Shown here piece after piece: positions 27,790 to 39,158 of a stretch of DNA of 64,000 nt (positions are counted from its first letter, which is position 1; every line of letters begins with the position of its first letter). Origin of the DNA: an uncultured Candidatus Pelagibacter sp. Lineage in GTDB: Bacteria; Pseudomonadota; Alphaproteobacteria; Pelagibacterales; Pelagibacteraceae. A program made the translations under genes and the position numbers. The stretch covers positions 1 through 64,000 of the forward strand of contig NZ_CALSOW010000004.1 in assembly GCF_943788075.1 (NCBI RefSeq). The letters are read 5' to 3'. The notes under the pieces were generated by a model. The model made no database searches. It saw nothing but the letters and a program-made list of their open reading frames with translations, and was not told the origin of the DNA.

Positions 27790-28077
27790 ATGGAAGGTTC
27801 AGGAATAGGACAATTTATACCGCTAATTTTAATATTTGTTATTTTTTATTTTTTCTTAATAAGACCTCAACAAAAAAAAGTTAAAGAGCACAAAGCAATG
27901 GTTGAAAGCTTAAAAAGAGGTGACAAAGTGATTACTTCTGGAGGCATTACGGGTACCGTTGAAAGACTAATTGATAATGATAAGGTCGAAGTTGAAATAG
28001 CTGATAATGTTAAAGTTGAAATCGTTAAAGCAACTGGTATTCAAGGTCTTTTAAATACTCAAGAAGTTAAAAAATAA
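27790..28077 (+). CDS. yajC: Preprotein translocase subunit YajC
   Basis: Accessory membrane subunit of the SecDF complex. The 95-residue protein has one membrane helix (FIPLILIFVIFYFFLIRPQQ, residues 9-28) followed by the conserved KKVKEHKAMVESLKRGDKV and ITSGGITGTVERLIDND. AAGGAG lies upstream. It is followed by secD and secF, the standard order. Frame intact. Confidence 0.95.
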   Translation: MEGSGIGQFIPLILIFVIFYFFLIRPQQKKVKEHKAMVESLKRGDKVITSGGITGTVERLIDNDKVEVEIADNVKVEIVKATGIQGLLNTQEVKK

Positions 28078-28091
28078 TCAGTTAAAGATAA

Positions 28092-29645
28092 GTGCTTTAT
28101 TTTTCAAAGTTAAGAATTATATTTATAACTCTTTTCACACTTTTATTTATTGCTATTGCTTCATCAAATTTATTTAATATTGATGATGATTTTTTTGATA
28201 AGAAAATAAATTTGGGTTTAGATTTGCAAGGTGGTTCCTATCTTTTATTAGAAATTGATAATACACCAGTCATAGAGCAAAAACTTCAAAATTTAACAAC
28301 AACTATTAGAAATTTTTTTAAAGACCAAAATATAAAAATAAACAATATTAAAATTGAAGGTCAAAATATTTTCTTTAATGTTGATGATCAAAGTAAACAA
28401 ATAATTATTGATACTTTTACCGATGAAAACAGCGATATAAATCCTTATTATCCAAGATTTAAGTCACATCAATTAAATATAGAAGATACAGGACTTAATT
28501 TAAAAATAAATTTTTCAAAGCAAGGGTTAATTGCTCTTAAAACTTCATCTCAAGATCAAGCAATTGAAATTGTTCGAAGAAGAATTGACGAAGTTGGTAC
28601 CAATGAACCAAATATTTTAAAAAGAGGAAATAATCGTATTTTAGTTGAGCTTCCTGGATTGGATGATCCTATGAGAGTTAAATCTCTTTTAGGTAAAACT
28701 GCAAATTTAACTTTCAGATTTGTTACCAATAGTGACAACGATAGTTTTGGAGTTGAAAAGTTAAAATATGAAGATGGTATTGATGAAGCTGTAGTCAGTA
28801 AACGTATAATTATAAGTGGTGATAATCTCTTGGATGCACAACCTCAAATGGATACCCAAAATAATCAAACTGTAGTATCTTTTTCATTAGATAGAGTAGG
28901 TGCTAAAAGATTTGGTAAAGCAACATCTACTGGCATTGGTAAACAACTTGCAATAGTTTTAGATGGTAAAATTATAAGCGCTCCAGTTATCAGAGACACT
29001 ATTGCAAGTGGTAATGGACAAATTAGTGGGGGATTTACATTTCAATCGGCAACAGATTTAGCGCTACTACTAAGGTCTGGTGCGTTGCCAGCTCCTTTAA
29101 ATATTATAGAAGAGAGAACAGTTGGACCTGACCTTGGTCAAGATTCAATAGATGCAGGAATGATCGCTTTAGCTATAGGGTTTCTTTTAGTTATAATTTT
29201 TATGTTTGTTAAATACAAAATTTTTGGACTAATCACTAATTTAACATTAATAATTAATTTATTTATTTTATTAGGTATTTTAACTTTATTTGAAGCTACA
29301 TTAACATTACCAGGTATTGCTGGTATAATTTTAACTGTTGGTATGGCAGTTGATGCAAATGTTTTAATTTTTGAGAGAATTAAAGAAGAACTAAAAGATG
29401 AAAAAAATAATATTTTAGCTTTTGATAGTGGATATATAAAATCTAGAACTGCTATTATTGATGCAAATATAACGACTTTATTAGCAGCAATTATACTTTT
29501 TTTTATGGGCTCTGGTCCGATAAAGGGGTTTTCAGTTACTCTTGGAATAGGAATTTTTACAACTTTATTTTCTGTTTATTTTATCGCAAGATTATTCACA
29601 AGTCTTTATGTGTCCAAGAATAGAAACAAGGAAAAATTAATATAA
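28092..29645 (+). CDS. secD: Protein translocase subunit SecD
   Basis: Membrane component that pulls exported proteins out of the SecYEG channel using proton motive force. The 517-residue protein starts with GTG at 28092. It has a first membrane helix (residues 6-24), the family motif DLQGGSYLLLEID, a large periplasmic part with RRRIDEVGTNEPNI and RILVELPGLDDPMRVK, then five helices from about residue 350 with GIAGIILTVGMAVDANVLIF and ERIKEELK. The stop overlaps the secF start by one base. Confidence 0.96.
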   Translation: MLYFSKLRIIFITLFTLLFIAIASSNLFNIDDDFFDKKINLGLDLQGGSYLLLEIDNTPVIEQKLQNLTTTIRNFFKDQNIKINNIKIEGQNIFFNVDDQSKQIIIDTFTDENSDINPYYPRFKSHQLNIEDTGLNLKINFSKQGLIALKTSSQDQAIEIVRRRIDEVGTNEPNILKRGNNRILVELPGLDDPMRVKSLLGKTANLTFRFVTNSDNDSFGVEKLKYEDGIDEAVVSKRIIISGDNLLDAQPQMDTQNNQTVVSFSLDRVGAKRFGKATSTGIGKQLAIVLDGKIISAPVIRDTIASGNGQISGGFTFQSATDLALLLRSGALPAPLNIIEERTVGPDLGQDSIDAGMIALAIGFLLVIIFMFVKYKIFGLITNLTLIINLFILLGILTLFEATLTLPGIAGIILTVGMAVDANVLIFERIKEELKDEKNNILAFDSGYIKSRTAIIDANITTLLAAIILFFMGSGPIKGFSVTLGIGIFTTLFSVYFIARLFTSLYVSKNRNKEKLI

Positions 29646-30535
29646 TGATAGCTTTTAACAAGTACTACAATCATTTTAATTTAATCTCATCAATATTGAT
29701 TATTTGTTCATTAATTTTATTAGTTTTTAAGGGATTAAATTTTGGTATAGATTTTAAAGGTGGAACTTTAATTGAATTAAGATCTTCAGATTCAAAAATA
29801 AATGTTAGTTCATTAAGAGATAAATTTAGTGAAATGAATTTAGGAGATGTTTCTGTTAAAAAATTTGGCAATGATACAGATTACTTAATAAAATTTGAAA
29901 ACAAAGATAACAAGAAAAATATAATTGAAGAAATAAAGGTAAATCTTGATAAATCTTTTGGAAATAAATTTAATTTTAGAAGAGTCGAAAATGTTGGCCC
30001 AAAAGTAAGTGCTGAGTTATTAAAATCTGGAGTTATTGCGATCTCTTTATCACTAGCCATAATGTTATTTTATATTTGGATTAGGTTTGAATGGCAGTTT
30101 AGTCTAGGTGCGATATTAGCTTTATTTCATGATGTAATTGTTACACTTGGGGTATTTTCATTATTTAGTCTAGAAATTAACTTATCTATTATAGCTGCTG
30201 TGTTGACCATAGTTGGATATTCAATGAATGATACTGTAGTAATTTTTGATCGTGTTAGAGAAAATTTAAGAAAATATTCTGATATTAAAATTTTTGAACT
30301 AACTAATATTTCTATTAACGAAACTTTATCCAGAACTATAATTACTTCTGCTACAACTTTATTAGCTTTACTAGCAATATATTTTTTCGGGGGTGAAATT
30401 TTAAAAGGATTTTCACTGGCAATGATTTTGGGTGTAGTTTTTGGTACATATTCGTCAATTTATATTGCTAATACTGTTTTGGTTAGACTTAGAGTTTCTC
30501 AAAAGACTGTTTTGCGTGAGGATGATCAAAAATAA
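29645..30535 (+). CDS. secF: Protein translocase subunit SecF
   Basis: Partner of SecD. The 296-residue protein has a first membrane helix (residues 12-29), the motif GIDFKGGTLIELR, then five helices from about residue 128. Conserved blocks are GPKVSAELLKSGVIAISLSL, ALFHDVIVTLGVFSLF and SMNDTVVIFDRVRENLRK. It is translationally coupled to secD. Frame intact; normal length. Confidence 0.96.
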   Translation: MIAFNKYYNHFNLISSILIICSLILLVFKGLNFGIDFKGGTLIELRSSDSKINVSSLRDKFSEMNLGDVSVKKFGNDTDYLIKFENKDNKKNIIEEIKVNLDKSFGNKFNFRRVENVGPKVSAELLKSGVIAISLSLAIMLFYIWIRFEWQFSLGAILALFHDVIVTLGVFSLFSLEINLSIIAAVLTIVGYSMNDTVVIFDRVRENLRKYSDIKIFELTNISINETLSRTIITSATTLLALLAIYFFGGEILKGFSLAMILGVVFGTYSSIYIANTVLVRLRVSQKTVLREDDQK

Positions 30536-30563
30536 ATCAGAACATTCAATGGCAATATTTTGA

Positions 30564-32525
30564 ATGAATAAGAAACTTTGGGAACCTTCAAGAAAAATAA
30601 AATTAAATTCAAATTTGTTAAAATTTGAAAAATTTATATCTAATAGATTTAAGAAAAAGTTTAATAATAATTATGAAAAAATTCATAGCTGGACAATTAA
30701 GAATTCACAAAAATTTTGGAACTGTCTTTGGGATTATTCAAAAGTAAAAGGCATCAAAGGTAGGGATAATAAGAGAAAATTCTCTAAATTTTATAAAAAT
30801 ACTTTTTTAACAAATTCAAAACTAAATTTTACAGAAAATTTACTTTCAAAGAATAATGATGATAAGGCTATCACTTTCATTAGTGAAAATGGTTTTCGTG
30901 AAATAAAAAATTGGAGAGACTTAAATATAAATGTAAAAAAAGTTTCTGCATTTTTAAGAAAATTAAATATAAAATCAAAAGATAGGGTAGTGGCTTACAT
31001 GCCTAATATCCCTGAAACTGTAGAAGCCTTTTTGGGAACTGTTGCTATTGGGTCAATCTGGTCTTCATGTTCTCCAGATTTTGGAATAAATGGAGTAATA
31101 GAGAGATTTTCTCAAATTAAACCAAAAGTTTTATTTGTAACTAATGAATATTTTTATAATGGGAAAAGAATTAATGTTCTAGAAAGAATACCAGAAATAA
31201 TAAAAAAAATACCAACCATCAAACATGTGGTTATTTCAAATTATCCAGGTCAGACTGAAATTAAAAAATTACCAAGATATAAAAATATCAAATCATATTA
31301 TTGGAAAAATATTATCAAACAAAAAAATACAGAATTAACTTTTACTAAATTTGATTTTGAACATGAGTTAGCAATTTTATATTCAAGTGGAACTACTGGT
31401 AAACCAAAATGTATCTGTCATAAAACTGGTGGTGTTTTGCTACAACATTTAAAAGAACATCAATTACATTGTGATATTAAAGAAAATGATAATGTTTTTT
31501 ATTTTACAACTTGTGGATGGATGATGTGGAATTGGTTGATATCTGTTCTAGCATCAAAAGCTTCAATCGTATTGTTTGACGGATCACCAATGTATAAAAA
31601 AGAAGATCTTCTTCTTAAGATAGCAGATAAAGAAAAAATTACGTTATTTGGTGTTAGTGCTAAGTATATTGATGCATTGCGCAAAACTGAAAAAAGTTAC
31701 AAAAAACAATATAAACTAAGTAATTTAAGAACTATTTGTTCCACCGGCTCTCCTTTATCTGAAGATGGGTTTAACTACGTTTATAAAAATATTAAAAAAG
31801 ATATTCACCTTGCGTCCATATCTGGTGGAACTGATATTGTTTCTTGTTTTGTTTTAGGAAATTTATATCAACCAGTTTATTCAGGTGAAATACAAAATAA
31901 AGCTTTAGGTATGGATATTCGTGTTTTTAATGAGATAGGCAAATCAGTTTTAAATAAAAAAGGAGAACTTGTTTGCATCAATCCTTTTCCTTCAATGCCA
32001 TTAAAGTTTTGGAATGATAAAAATAATAAAAAATTTGAAAATGCTTATTTCAATAAATTTAAAAATATATGGCATCATGGAGATTATGCAAAAATAACCA
32101 ATAAAAATGGATTTATCATTGTTGGTCGATCAGATACTACTTTAAATCCTGGTGGTGTACGCCTAGGAACGGCTGAAATTTATTCTGAAATTGAAAGATT
32201 TAAAGAAATTAAGGAGTCCTTAGTTGTAGGTCAATCTTGGGATAATGATATTAGGATTATTTTATTTGTAATTTTAAATTCTAAATTCAAACTTACAGAA
32301 GATTTGTTAAAAAGAATGAAGTTACAGATAAGAAAAAATGCTTCTCCAAGACATGTTCCTAATAAAATAATTGAAATAAACGATATACCAAGAACTAAGA
32401 GTGGCAAGATTGTTGAGCTAGCAGTTAAAAATATAATTGAAGGAAATAAAATCAAAAATAAAGAAGCTTTAGCTAATCCAGATTGTTTGAAACAATTTGT
32501 TAATGTTAAAGAACTAAAATATTAG
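30564..32525 (+). CDS. acsA: Acetoacetyl-CoA synthetase (AMP-forming)
   Basis: Activates acetoacetate to acetoacetyl-CoA with ATP, linking storage or ketone-body-type carbon to central metabolism. The 653-residue protein belongs to the acetyl-CoA synthetase superfamily. The AMP-binding loop is ILYSSGTTGKPKCICH, followed by the acetoacetate-type TTCGWMMWNWLISVLASKAS, ISGGTDIVSCFV and the hinge GDYAKITNKNGFIIVGRSDT. The C-terminal acylation lysine is in PRTKSGKIVELAVK. NPGGVRLGTAEIYSEIE and length favour acetoacetate over acetate. It is convergent with the next gene, overlapping by 4 bases. Confidence 0.9.
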   Translation: MNKKLWEPSRKIKLNSNLLKFEKFISNRFKKKFNNNYEKIHSWTIKNSQKFWNCLWDYSKVKGIKGRDNKRKFSKFYKNTFLTNSKLNFTENLLSKNNDDKAITFISENGFREIKNWRDLNINVKKVSAFLRKLNIKSKDRVVAYMPNIPETVEAFLGTVAIGSIWSSCSPDFGINGVIERFSQIKPKVLFVTNEYFYNGKRINVLERIPEIIKKIPTIKHVVISNYPGQTEIKKLPRYKNIKSYYWKNIIKQKNTELTFTKFDFEHELAILYSSGTTGKPKCICHKTGGVLLQHLKEHQLHCDIKENDNVFYFTTCGWMMWNWLISVLASKASIVLFDGSPMYKKEDLLLKIADKEKITLFGVSAKYIDALRKTEKSYKKQYKLSNLRTICSTGSPLSEDGFNYVYKNIKKDIHLASISGGTDIVSCFVLGNLYQPVYSGEIQNKALGMDIRVFNEIGKSVLNKKGELVCINPFPSMPLKFWNDKNNKKFENAYFNKFKNIWHHGDYAKITNKNGFIIVGRSDTTLNPGGVRLGTAEIYSEIERFKEIKESLVVGQSWDNDIRIILFVILNSKFKLTEDLLKRMKLQIRKNASPRHVPNKIIEINDIPRTKSGKIVELAVKNIIEGNKIKNKEALANPDCLKQFVNVKELKY

Positions 32526-33124
32526 TATAGGTTTTGTGCTGCAACCATAGCAAGCAACATAGGTAACGAAAGCAAAGTATTTGTTCTTGAAAACAACATC
32601 GCAGTTTTTGCAGATTTAGCCTTTAATTCAGGTTCACATTCAACGATACCAAGTGCTCTTTTTTGATTTGGCCAAATAACAAACCAAACATTAAAGGCCA
32701 TTATAACACCAAGCCACATTCCAATACCTATAGCTGTATGTTTTGGAATTCCCGAACCAATACTTAAAGTCATTGCATCATGCAAGTAACCATTAAATAA
32801 AGCTAATATCAATCCAGATAAAACAGTTAATGCAGCTGCCCATCTAAAATAAAATAATGCAGCTGGTGCAATAACTTTACCGATAGCAGGTTTTTGTTCA
32901 TCTGGAATTTTACCCATGTTTGGAATTTGAACAAAATTAAAATACCAAAGTAATCCAATCCACATAATAGCAACAATCACATGAATGTATCTAAATAGCC
33001 AACTCCAAAACAATGTGTCAAAAGCAAATCCACCATTTAAATAAAATAATCCAATAAATAATAAAATTGCTAACGCTAAAGAAGCGTGAATTGTTTTAGA
33101 TAAAGATGATAATAAATTACTCAT
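32522..33124 (-). CDS. PuuD-like (urate hydroxylase N-terminal type) membrane protein
   Basis: A 200-residue polytopic membrane protein with about five helices. WLFRYIHVIVAIMWIGLLWY and NFVQIP resemble the N-terminal membrane domain of urate hydroxylase PuuD, and the conserved histidines (RYIHVI, PKHTAIG) could bind haem. The C-terminal cytochrome c domain of full PuuD is missing, so urate oxidation is not shown. No purine-catabolism genes are nearby. It converges with the acetoacetyl-CoA synthetase gene and lies downstream of uvrA on the same strand, 55 bases away, possibly as a separate unit. Confidence 0.7.
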   Translation of the reverse strand: MSNLLSSLSKTIHASLALAILLFIGLFYLNGGFAFDTLFWSWLFRYIHVIVAIMWIGLLWYFNFVQIPNMGKIPDEQKPAIGKVIAPAALFYFRWAAALTVLSGLILALFNGYLHDAMTLSIGSGIPKHTAIGIGMWLGVIMAFNVWFVIWPNQKRALGIVECEPELKAKSAKTAMLFSRTNTLLSLPMLLAMVAAQNLY

Positions 33125-33179
33125 GATTCTTCATATTTATACACTAATTTATCAAAAAATTTAACAATCTTTTATTTTA

Positions 33180-36032
33180 TTATTTTAATAATGGTTTTAA
33201 AAATTGACCAGTATAACTACCTGGAACTTTGCAAATTTCCTCTGGTTTACCTTCTGCAATTATATTACCGCCCTTAACACCACCTTCAGGTCCCATATCA
33301 ACAATATAATCAGCAGTTTTAATGACATCTAGATTATGCTCAATTACAACAACAGTGTTACCAAGTTTAACAAATGTATGAAGTATTTCTAATAATTTTT
33401 TAATATCGTGTTGATGTAGCCCTGTTGTTGGCTCATCTAATATGTACATTGTTCGTCCAGTTGATCTTTTAGAAAGTTCTTTTGCAAGCTTTATTCTTTG
33501 GGCCTCACCTCCAGAAAGGGTTGTCGCTTGTTGACCAATCTTAATATATCCTAAACCTACTTTTTTAAGTGTTAAAAGTTTTGTTTTAATATTAGATATA
33601 TTTTCAAAATATTCACAACCTTCATCAACCGACATGTCTAAAACATCAGCAATACTTTTATCTTTAAACTTAATTTCTAATGTTTCTCGGTTGTACCTGG
33701 TACCTTTACATTCATCACATTGAATATATACATCTGGCAAGAAGTGCATCTCATAGGTTATTACGCCATCACCTTCACATGCTTCACATCTTCCACCTTT
33801 AACATTAAATGAAAATCTTCCAGGTTTATAACCTCTGGTTTTGGATTCTGGCAAGCTTGTGAACCAATCTCTTATTGGACCAAAGGCTCCTGTGTAAGTT
33901 GCTGGATTGGATCTAGGTGTTCTTCCTATTGGAGATTGATCTATATCTATAATTTTATCTATCAGCTCAACACCTTTATAGCTCTTAAAAGCTTTTGGTG
34001 CTTTTCTAGCTTTGTTATTAAGTGTTAAATTTAAAGCGTGGTAAAGTGTTTGCAATATCAAAGTTGATTTACCACTACCTGAAACACCAGTTATACAAGT
34101 GAAACTTCCTGTTGGGATCTTTAAGTTAACATTATTTAGATTATTACCTGTGGCACCATTAATCTCAACAAATCTACCGTTTTTTGCTAATCGTCGAGTT
34201 ATAGGAATTTCAATTTTCTTTTTATTAGATAAATATTGTCCAGTAATACTATTTTTATCTTTTTTAATTTCTTCGTAAGTTCCTTGAGAAGTTATTTGAC
34301 CACCATTAGATCCAGCTTCAGGACCCATATCAATTATATGATCTGCATTTTCCATTGTTTCAGTATCATGCTCAACAACAATAACTGTGTTCCCTAAATC
34401 TCTTAGTCTCTTTAAAGCATTAATAAGTTTAACATTATCTTTTTGATGTAAACCTATAGAGGGCTCATCAAGTACATACAAAACACCTGTTAAACCAGAA
34501 CCTATTTGTGATGCTAATCTTATTCTTTGGGCCTCACCCCCAGATAGTGTTCCTGACTCTCTAGATAAAGTAAGATAATCAAGGCCAACATTAAGCAAAA
34601 AATTTAATCTTTCATTAATTTCTTTTAAAACATGTTCTGCAATTTTAAATTGCCTTTTATCTAAATTCTTTTCTAAATCTTTAAACCATTGAGAGGCATC
34701 AAGAATTGATTTTCTAGTAACTTCACTAATATTATTATTATCAATTTTTACACATAAAGCCTCTTCCTTAAGCCTATCTCCATTACAACTTTCACATGCA
34801 GAATCTGACTGGTATTCAGCTATTGCTTCTCTTTTCCACTCACTGTCAGATTCTAAAAATCTTCTTTCTAGATTATTTATTACTCCTTCAAATGTTTTTT
34901 TATGTGAATATTTTTCGTACCCATCATCATAATTAAACTTAATTTCCTCTTCATCAGAGCCGTATAAAATTATATCTTTAATTTTTTTTGGTAATTTTTT
35001 CCATTTATCATCAAGAGAAAAATCATAATGTTTAGCTATAGATGCTAATGTTTGTGCATAATATAAAGTAGTAGATTTTGCCCAAGGTTCAATTGCACCA
35101 TCTGCAATACTTTTTCTTTCATCTGGAATTACCAAATTAGGATCAACATTTAATTTTATTCCAATACCCTCACATTCTTCACAAGCACCATAAGGACTAT
35201 TGAAAGAAAAAAGTCTTGGCTCTATTTCTTCAATAGTAAACCCGCTTTCAGGACAAGCAAATTTAGTTGAGTAAATTAGTTTTTCAATTTTTCTGAATTT
35301 TTGAGGTAATGTTTCATCTTCATATTCAACAAAAACTAAACCATTAGATAAATTGACCGCTGTCTCTATACTTTCTGCTAATCTGTTACCTAATTTTGAA
35401 TTTAGAACAATCCTATCAACTAAAACTGAAATATCGTGTTTAAGTTTTTTATCTAAATTAGGAGATTTTTCGATATCATATAAAATATTATCAATCTTAA
35501 TTTTTCTAAAACCTCTTCTCTTATAACTTAAAATATCTTTCTTATACTCTCCCTTACGACCTCTAACTACAGGTGCATAGATATAAATTGTGCTTTTTTT
35601 CGGAAGTTTTTTTACCAAATCTACAATTTGAGTTATTGTCTGAGATGTAATTGGTTTTCCAGTGAAAGGAGAATAGGGGATACCAGCTCTAGCAAATAAT
35701 ACTCTCATATAATCATAAATTTCAGTAACTGTTGCAACAGTCGATCTAGGATTCTTTGATGTATTTTTTTGTTCAATAGCAATTGCAGGACTTAAGCCTT
35801 CTATCAAGTCAACATTTGGCTTTTTCATTTTATCCAAAAATTGTCTTGCATAAGCAGATAAACTTTCAACGTATCGCCTTTGACCTTCTGCATATATGGT
35901 ATCAAAAGCCAATGAAGATTTTCCAGACCCAGATAGTCCAGTTATTACAACAAATTGATCTTTTGGTATTTCAATAGAAACATTCTTCAAATTATGTTCT
36001 TTAGCACCCTTAATAACTATCTTTTTGATCAT
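33180..36032 (-). CDS. uvrA: Excinuclease ABC subunit A
   Basis: Damage-recognition ATPase of nucleotide-excision repair. The 950-residue protein has two ABC modules: Walker [13 protein letters not shown] near residue 32-43 and [10 protein letters not shown] near 640, with signatures [19 protein letters not shown] and [18 protein letters not shown]. Zinc motifs are intact: [18 protein letters not shown] in the first part, and [16 protein letters not shown] with [12 protein letters not shown] in the second. [14 protein letters not shown] and [13 protein letters not shown] follow. It is divergent from ssb with an 88-base gap, the common bacterial arrangement. Confidence 0.97.
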   Translation of the reverse strand: MIKKIVIKGAKEHNLKNVSIEIPKDQFVVITGLSGSGKSSLAFDTIYAEGQRRYVESLSAYARQFLDKMKKPNVDLIEGLSPAIAIEQKNTSKNPRSTVATVTEIYDYMRVLFARAGIPYSPFTGKPITSQTITQIVDLVKKLPKKSTIYIYAPVVRGRKGEYKKDILSYKRRGFRKIKIDNILYDIEKSPNLDKKLKHDISVLVDRIVLNSKLGNRLAESIETAVNLSNGLVFVEYEDETLPQKFRKIEKLIYSTKFACPESGFTIEEIEPRLFSFNSPYGACEECEGIGIKLNVDPNLVIPDERKSIADGAIEPWAKSTTLYYAQTLASIAKHYDFSLDDKWKKLPKKIKDIILYGSDEEEIKFNYDDGYEKYSHKKTFEGVINNLERRFLESDSEWKREAIAEYQSDSACESCNGDRLKEEALCVKIDNNNISEVTRKSILDASQWFKDLEKNLDKRQFKIAEHVLKEINERLNFLLNVGLDYLTLSRESGTLSGGEAQRIRLASQIGSGLTGVLYVLDEPSIGLHQKDNVKLINALKRLRDLGNTVIVVEHDTETMENADHIIDMGPEAGSNGGQITSQGTYEEIKKDKNSITGQYLSNKKKIEIPITRRLAKNGRFVEINGATGNNLNNVNLKIPTGSFTCITGVSGSGKSTLILQTLYHALNLTLNNKARKAPKAFKSYKGVELIDKIIDIDQSPIGRTPRSNPATYTGAFGPIRDWFTSLPESKTRGYKPGRFSFNVKGGRCEACEGDGVITYEMHFLPDVYIQCDECKGTRYNRETLEIKFKDKSIADVLDMSVDEGCEYFENISNIKTKLLTLKKVGLGYIKIGQQATTLSGGEAQRIKLAKELSKRSTGRTMYILDEPTTGLHQHDIKKLLEILHTFVKLGNTVVVIEHNLDVIKTADYIVDMGPEGGVKGGNIIAEGKPEEICKVPGSYTGQFLKPLLK

Positions 36033-36120
36033 AATTTTTGTTGCTTTGAATTAATAAAATTAATAATGAGAAGAATTGTGATATAGTTCTTATTAATTAA
36101 TTTAACAAATATTAAATATT

Positions 36121-36573
36121 ATGGCTGGAAGTTTAAATAAAGTATTATTAATTGGTCGTTTGGGCGCAGACCCCGAGATCAAACAAATGGTTAACGGTAA
36201 AAGTGTTGCGAGACTAAGCTTAGCTACAAGCCAATCTTGGAAAGATAAAAATACTGGTGAAAAAAAAGAGAAAACAGAATGGCACCGTATAGTTGTATTT
36301 AATGAAGGACTAGTAAATGTTATTCAACAATACCTAAAAAAAGGTGCTCAAATCTATGTTGAAGGTCAACTTACAACTAGAAAATGGAAAGATGAACAAT
36401 CGGGCCAAGATAAATATTCTACTGAAATTGTTCTTCAGGGATACAACACTACTTTAACAATGCTTGGCGGTGGAAATAGTGGTGGTGGAATTCAAAATGA
36501 CACAACTCAACAAAACAATATTGAGGACTCTTCCCAAGTGTCAAACGATATGGATGACGAAATTCCATTTTAG
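36121..36573 (+). CDS. ssb: Single-stranded DNA-binding protein
   Basis: Binds and protects single-stranded DNA in replication and repair. The 150-residue protein has an OB-fold domain (residues 1-112) with [27 protein letters not shown] and [13 protein letters not shown], then a flexible Gly/Asn/Gln linker and the acidic tip DMDDEIPF that recruits partner proteins. The start ATG at 36121 is preceded by an AT-rich leader shared with divergent uvrA. gyrA begins 5 bases after the stop. Confidence 0.97.
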   Translation: MAGSLNKVLLIGRLGADPEIKQMVNGKSVARLSLATSQSWKDKNTGEKKEKTEWHRIVVFNEGLVNVIQQYLKKGAQIYVEGQLTTRKWKDEQSGQDKYSTEIVLQGYNTTLTMLGGGNSGGGIQNDTTQQNNIEDSSQVSNDMDDEIPF

Positions 36574-36578
36574 TTCCT

Positions 36579-39158
36579 ATGCAAAAAACTGAAGCTCCAA
36601 AAGATAATAATATTAAATTAATCTCAATGCATGATGAGATGAGCTCATCTTATCTTTCTTATGCAATGAGCGTAATTGTAAGTAGAGCTTTACCCGATAT
36701 AAGAGATGGATTGAAACCTGTTCATAGAAGGATTTTATATGCAATGTATAAAGGTGGATACGATTGGTCAAAACAATTCAGAAAATCTGCAAGAATAGTA
36801 GGTGATGTAATTGGTAAATATCACCCTCATGGCGATCAATCTGTTTATGATGCGCTTGTGAGAATGGTTCAAGATTTTTCTATGAGTTTACCGTTAGTTC
36901 AAGGTCAAGGTAACTTTGGATCAATAGACGGAGATCCAGCTGCTGCAATGAGATACACTGAAACAAGACTTTCAAAAGTTTCACAGTTTTTAATTGATGA
37001 TATCGAAAAAAATACAGTTTCTTATAAAAGCAATTATGATGAAACTGAAAAAGAACCCACTGTTTTGCCGGCACAATATCCAAATCTTTTAGTGAATGGT
37101 GCAGGTGGTATAGCGGTAGGTATGGCAACTAGTATCCCCCCACACAATTTAGGTGAAATAATAAATGGAACATTAGCTTTAATTGATAACAAAGATATTA
37201 AAGTTAAAGAATTAATGAAACATATTCCGGGACCAGATTTTCCAACAGGTGGAGTGATTATAGGTAAAGATATCATCAAACAAGGATACAATAATGGAAG
37301 AGGATCTTTTAAAATTAGAGGCGAGGTATCATCTGAAACTCTTAAAAATGGTAGAGACAGATTGGTAATTACATCAATCCCTTATCAAGTTAACAAATCA
37401 GTCTTAAATGAAAGAATTGCTCAACTTGTTAGAGAGAAAAAAATTGAAGGTATTAAAGATATAAGAGACGAATCTAATAGAGAGGGTATTAGAGTTGCGA
37501 TTGATTTAAGAAATGGTGTTGAGCCTGAGACTATTAAACGACAGCTTTACAAAAATACCCAAATTGAAAGTTCATTCGGGTTTAATACATTAGCTATTGT
37601 TGATGGTAAACCAAAGACTTGTAATCTAAAAGATTTTTTAACAAACTTTTTGTCTTTTAGAGAAGATGTTGTAATTAAAAAAACTAAATTTGATCTTCAA
37701 AAAGCAGAAGAAAGAGCACACATTTTATTAGGGTTATCTGTATCAGTAGAGAATTTAGATAAAATTATAAAGATTATACGTTCTTCTAAAACTCCAGATG
37801 ATGCTAAACAATCTATATTAAAGACTAAGTGGAAAATAAATAAAACTCAAAAATTAATTTCTTTAGTTGAGGGTAAAAAAAGTAAAAACGTATACTCATT
37901 ATCAGAGCCTCAAGTTATAGCTATTTTAGAGTTAAGATTGCAAAAATTAACAGCACTTGGAATAAATGAAATTGAAGTTGAAATAAAAAAATTAGCTGAA
38001 TTGATAGCTAAATATAAGAAAATTATATCTTCAAAAAAAGAACTTTTGAAGGTGATAAGTGAAGAGCTTACAAATATTAGAGAAAAATTTGCTGTTCCAC
38101 GAAGAACAAAAATTATAGATGCTGTATTAAATTACGACATAGAAGAAACCATTCAAAAACAATCAGTAATTATAACTGTTACTTTACAAGGATATATAAA
38201 AAGGGGCTCTTTAGATGGCGTGAAACAACAAAAAAGAGGTGGTAAAGGTAAATCTGGTATTACTACAAGAGATCAGGATTCTGTTGTTCAAACACTTTCT
38301 GTTAACACGCACACCTCAGTTCTTTTCTTTTCTACTGAAGGGCTAGTTTATAAAGTTAAAGCATGGAAAATACCAGAAGGCTCTGCAACCTCAAAAGGTA
38401 AATCACTATTTAATATTTTGCCGTTAAAAAATCATCAGTCTATTAGCTCTATAATGCCTATGCCAGAAAATGAAACAGACTCTAAAAATTATCAAATAAT
38501 TTTTGCTACAGCTCAAGGTAAGGTTAGAAAAAATAGTTTGGAGGATTTTTCATCAATCAATGCATCTGGTAAAATAGCAATGAAATTAGATAATAATGAT
38601 AAAATTGTAGGTGTTAAAATTTGTGAAGATGATCAAGATGTTATTTTAAGTACAAAATTTGGTAAATGCATAAGATTTGAGACAAAAAAATTAAGAGTTT
38701 TTAAGGGTAGATCATCAAAAGGAATTAAAGGAATAGAGTTGGCTTCAAATGATCAAATTGTATCATTGTCTGTAATAGATAACGATAAAACAAAAAAAAG
38801 TAGTAAAAAAACTAAAGATGAAAAGTCTGAAATTAAAGCAAAAGAAAAATTTGTTTTATCTATAAGTGAAAACGGATATGGAAAGAAAACTTCTCATACA
38901 GATTATAGAGTAACCAATAGAGGTGGAAAAGGAATAATTGGTATTGTTAATTCACCAAGAAATGGAAATATAACATCTTCATTTCCAGTTTTTGAGGGTG
39001 ATGAAATACTTATTTCAACAAACAAAGGCAGGGTTATAAGGGTAGCTGTTAAAGAAATAAGAACTGCTGGCAGAAATACTCAAGGAGTAAGAATTATAAA
39101 ATTATCAGGTGAGGAAAAAGTAGTATCAGCAATTAAAATTGCTGACAATTTAATCTAA
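36579..39158 (+). CDS. gyrA: DNA gyrase subunit A
   Basis: Breakage-reunion subunit of gyrase, 859 residues. The catalytic tyrosine is in [13 protein letters not shown] near residue 128; the helix before it reads [16 protein letters not shown], so the position equivalent to E. coli Ser83 is glutamine. The C-terminal beta-pinwheel starts near residue 520, with [17 protein letters not shown] corresponding to the GyrA box (QRRGGKG), which distinguishes it from ParC. The protein is intact and ends with a one-base overlap with coaD. It follows ssb closely and is probably co-transcribed with it. Confidence 0.96.
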   Translation: MQKTEAPKDNNIKLISMHDEMSSSYLSYAMSVIVSRALPDIRDGLKPVHRRILYAMYKGGYDWSKQFRKSARIVGDVIGKYHPHGDQSVYDALVRMVQDFSMSLPLVQGQGNFGSIDGDPAAAMRYTETRLSKVSQFLIDDIEKNTVSYKSNYDETEKEPTVLPAQYPNLLVNGAGGIAVGMATSIPPHNLGEIINGTLALIDNKDIKVKELMKHIPGPDFPTGGVIIGKDIIKQGYNNGRGSFKIRGEVSSETLKNGRDRLVITSIPYQVNKSVLNERIAQLVREKKIEGIKDIRDESNREGIRVAIDLRNGVEPETIKRQLYKNTQIESSFGFNTLAIVDGKPKTCNLKDFLTNFLSFREDVVIKKTKFDLQKAEERAHILLGLSVSVENLDKIIKIIRSSKTPDDAKQSILKTKWKINKTQKLISLVEGKKSKNVYSLSEPQVIAILELRLQKLTALGINEIEVEIKKLAELIAKYKKIISSKKELLKVISEELTNIREKFAVPRRTKIIDAVLNYDIEETIQKQSVIITVTLQGYIKRGSLDGVKQQKRGGKGKSGITTRDQDSVVQTLSVNTHTSVLFFSTEGLVYKVKAWKIPEGSATSKGKSLFNILPLKNHQSISSIMPMPENETDSKNYQIIFATAQGKVRKNSLEDFSSINASGKIAMKLDNNDKIVGVKICEDDQDVILSTKFGKCIRFETKKLRVFKGRSSKGIKGIELASNDQIVSLSVIDNDKTKKSSKKTKDEKSEIKAKEKFVLSISENGYGKKTSHTDYRVTNRGGKGIIGIVNSPRNGNITSSFPVFEGDEILISTNKGRVIRVAVKEIRTAGRNTQGVRIIKLSGEEKVVSAIKIADNLI

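Noticed and set aside
37034..37291. Antisense frames inside gyrA, ilvD, pstC and other long genes
   Set aside because: They are shadows of strong coding frames with family matches and have no support of their own.
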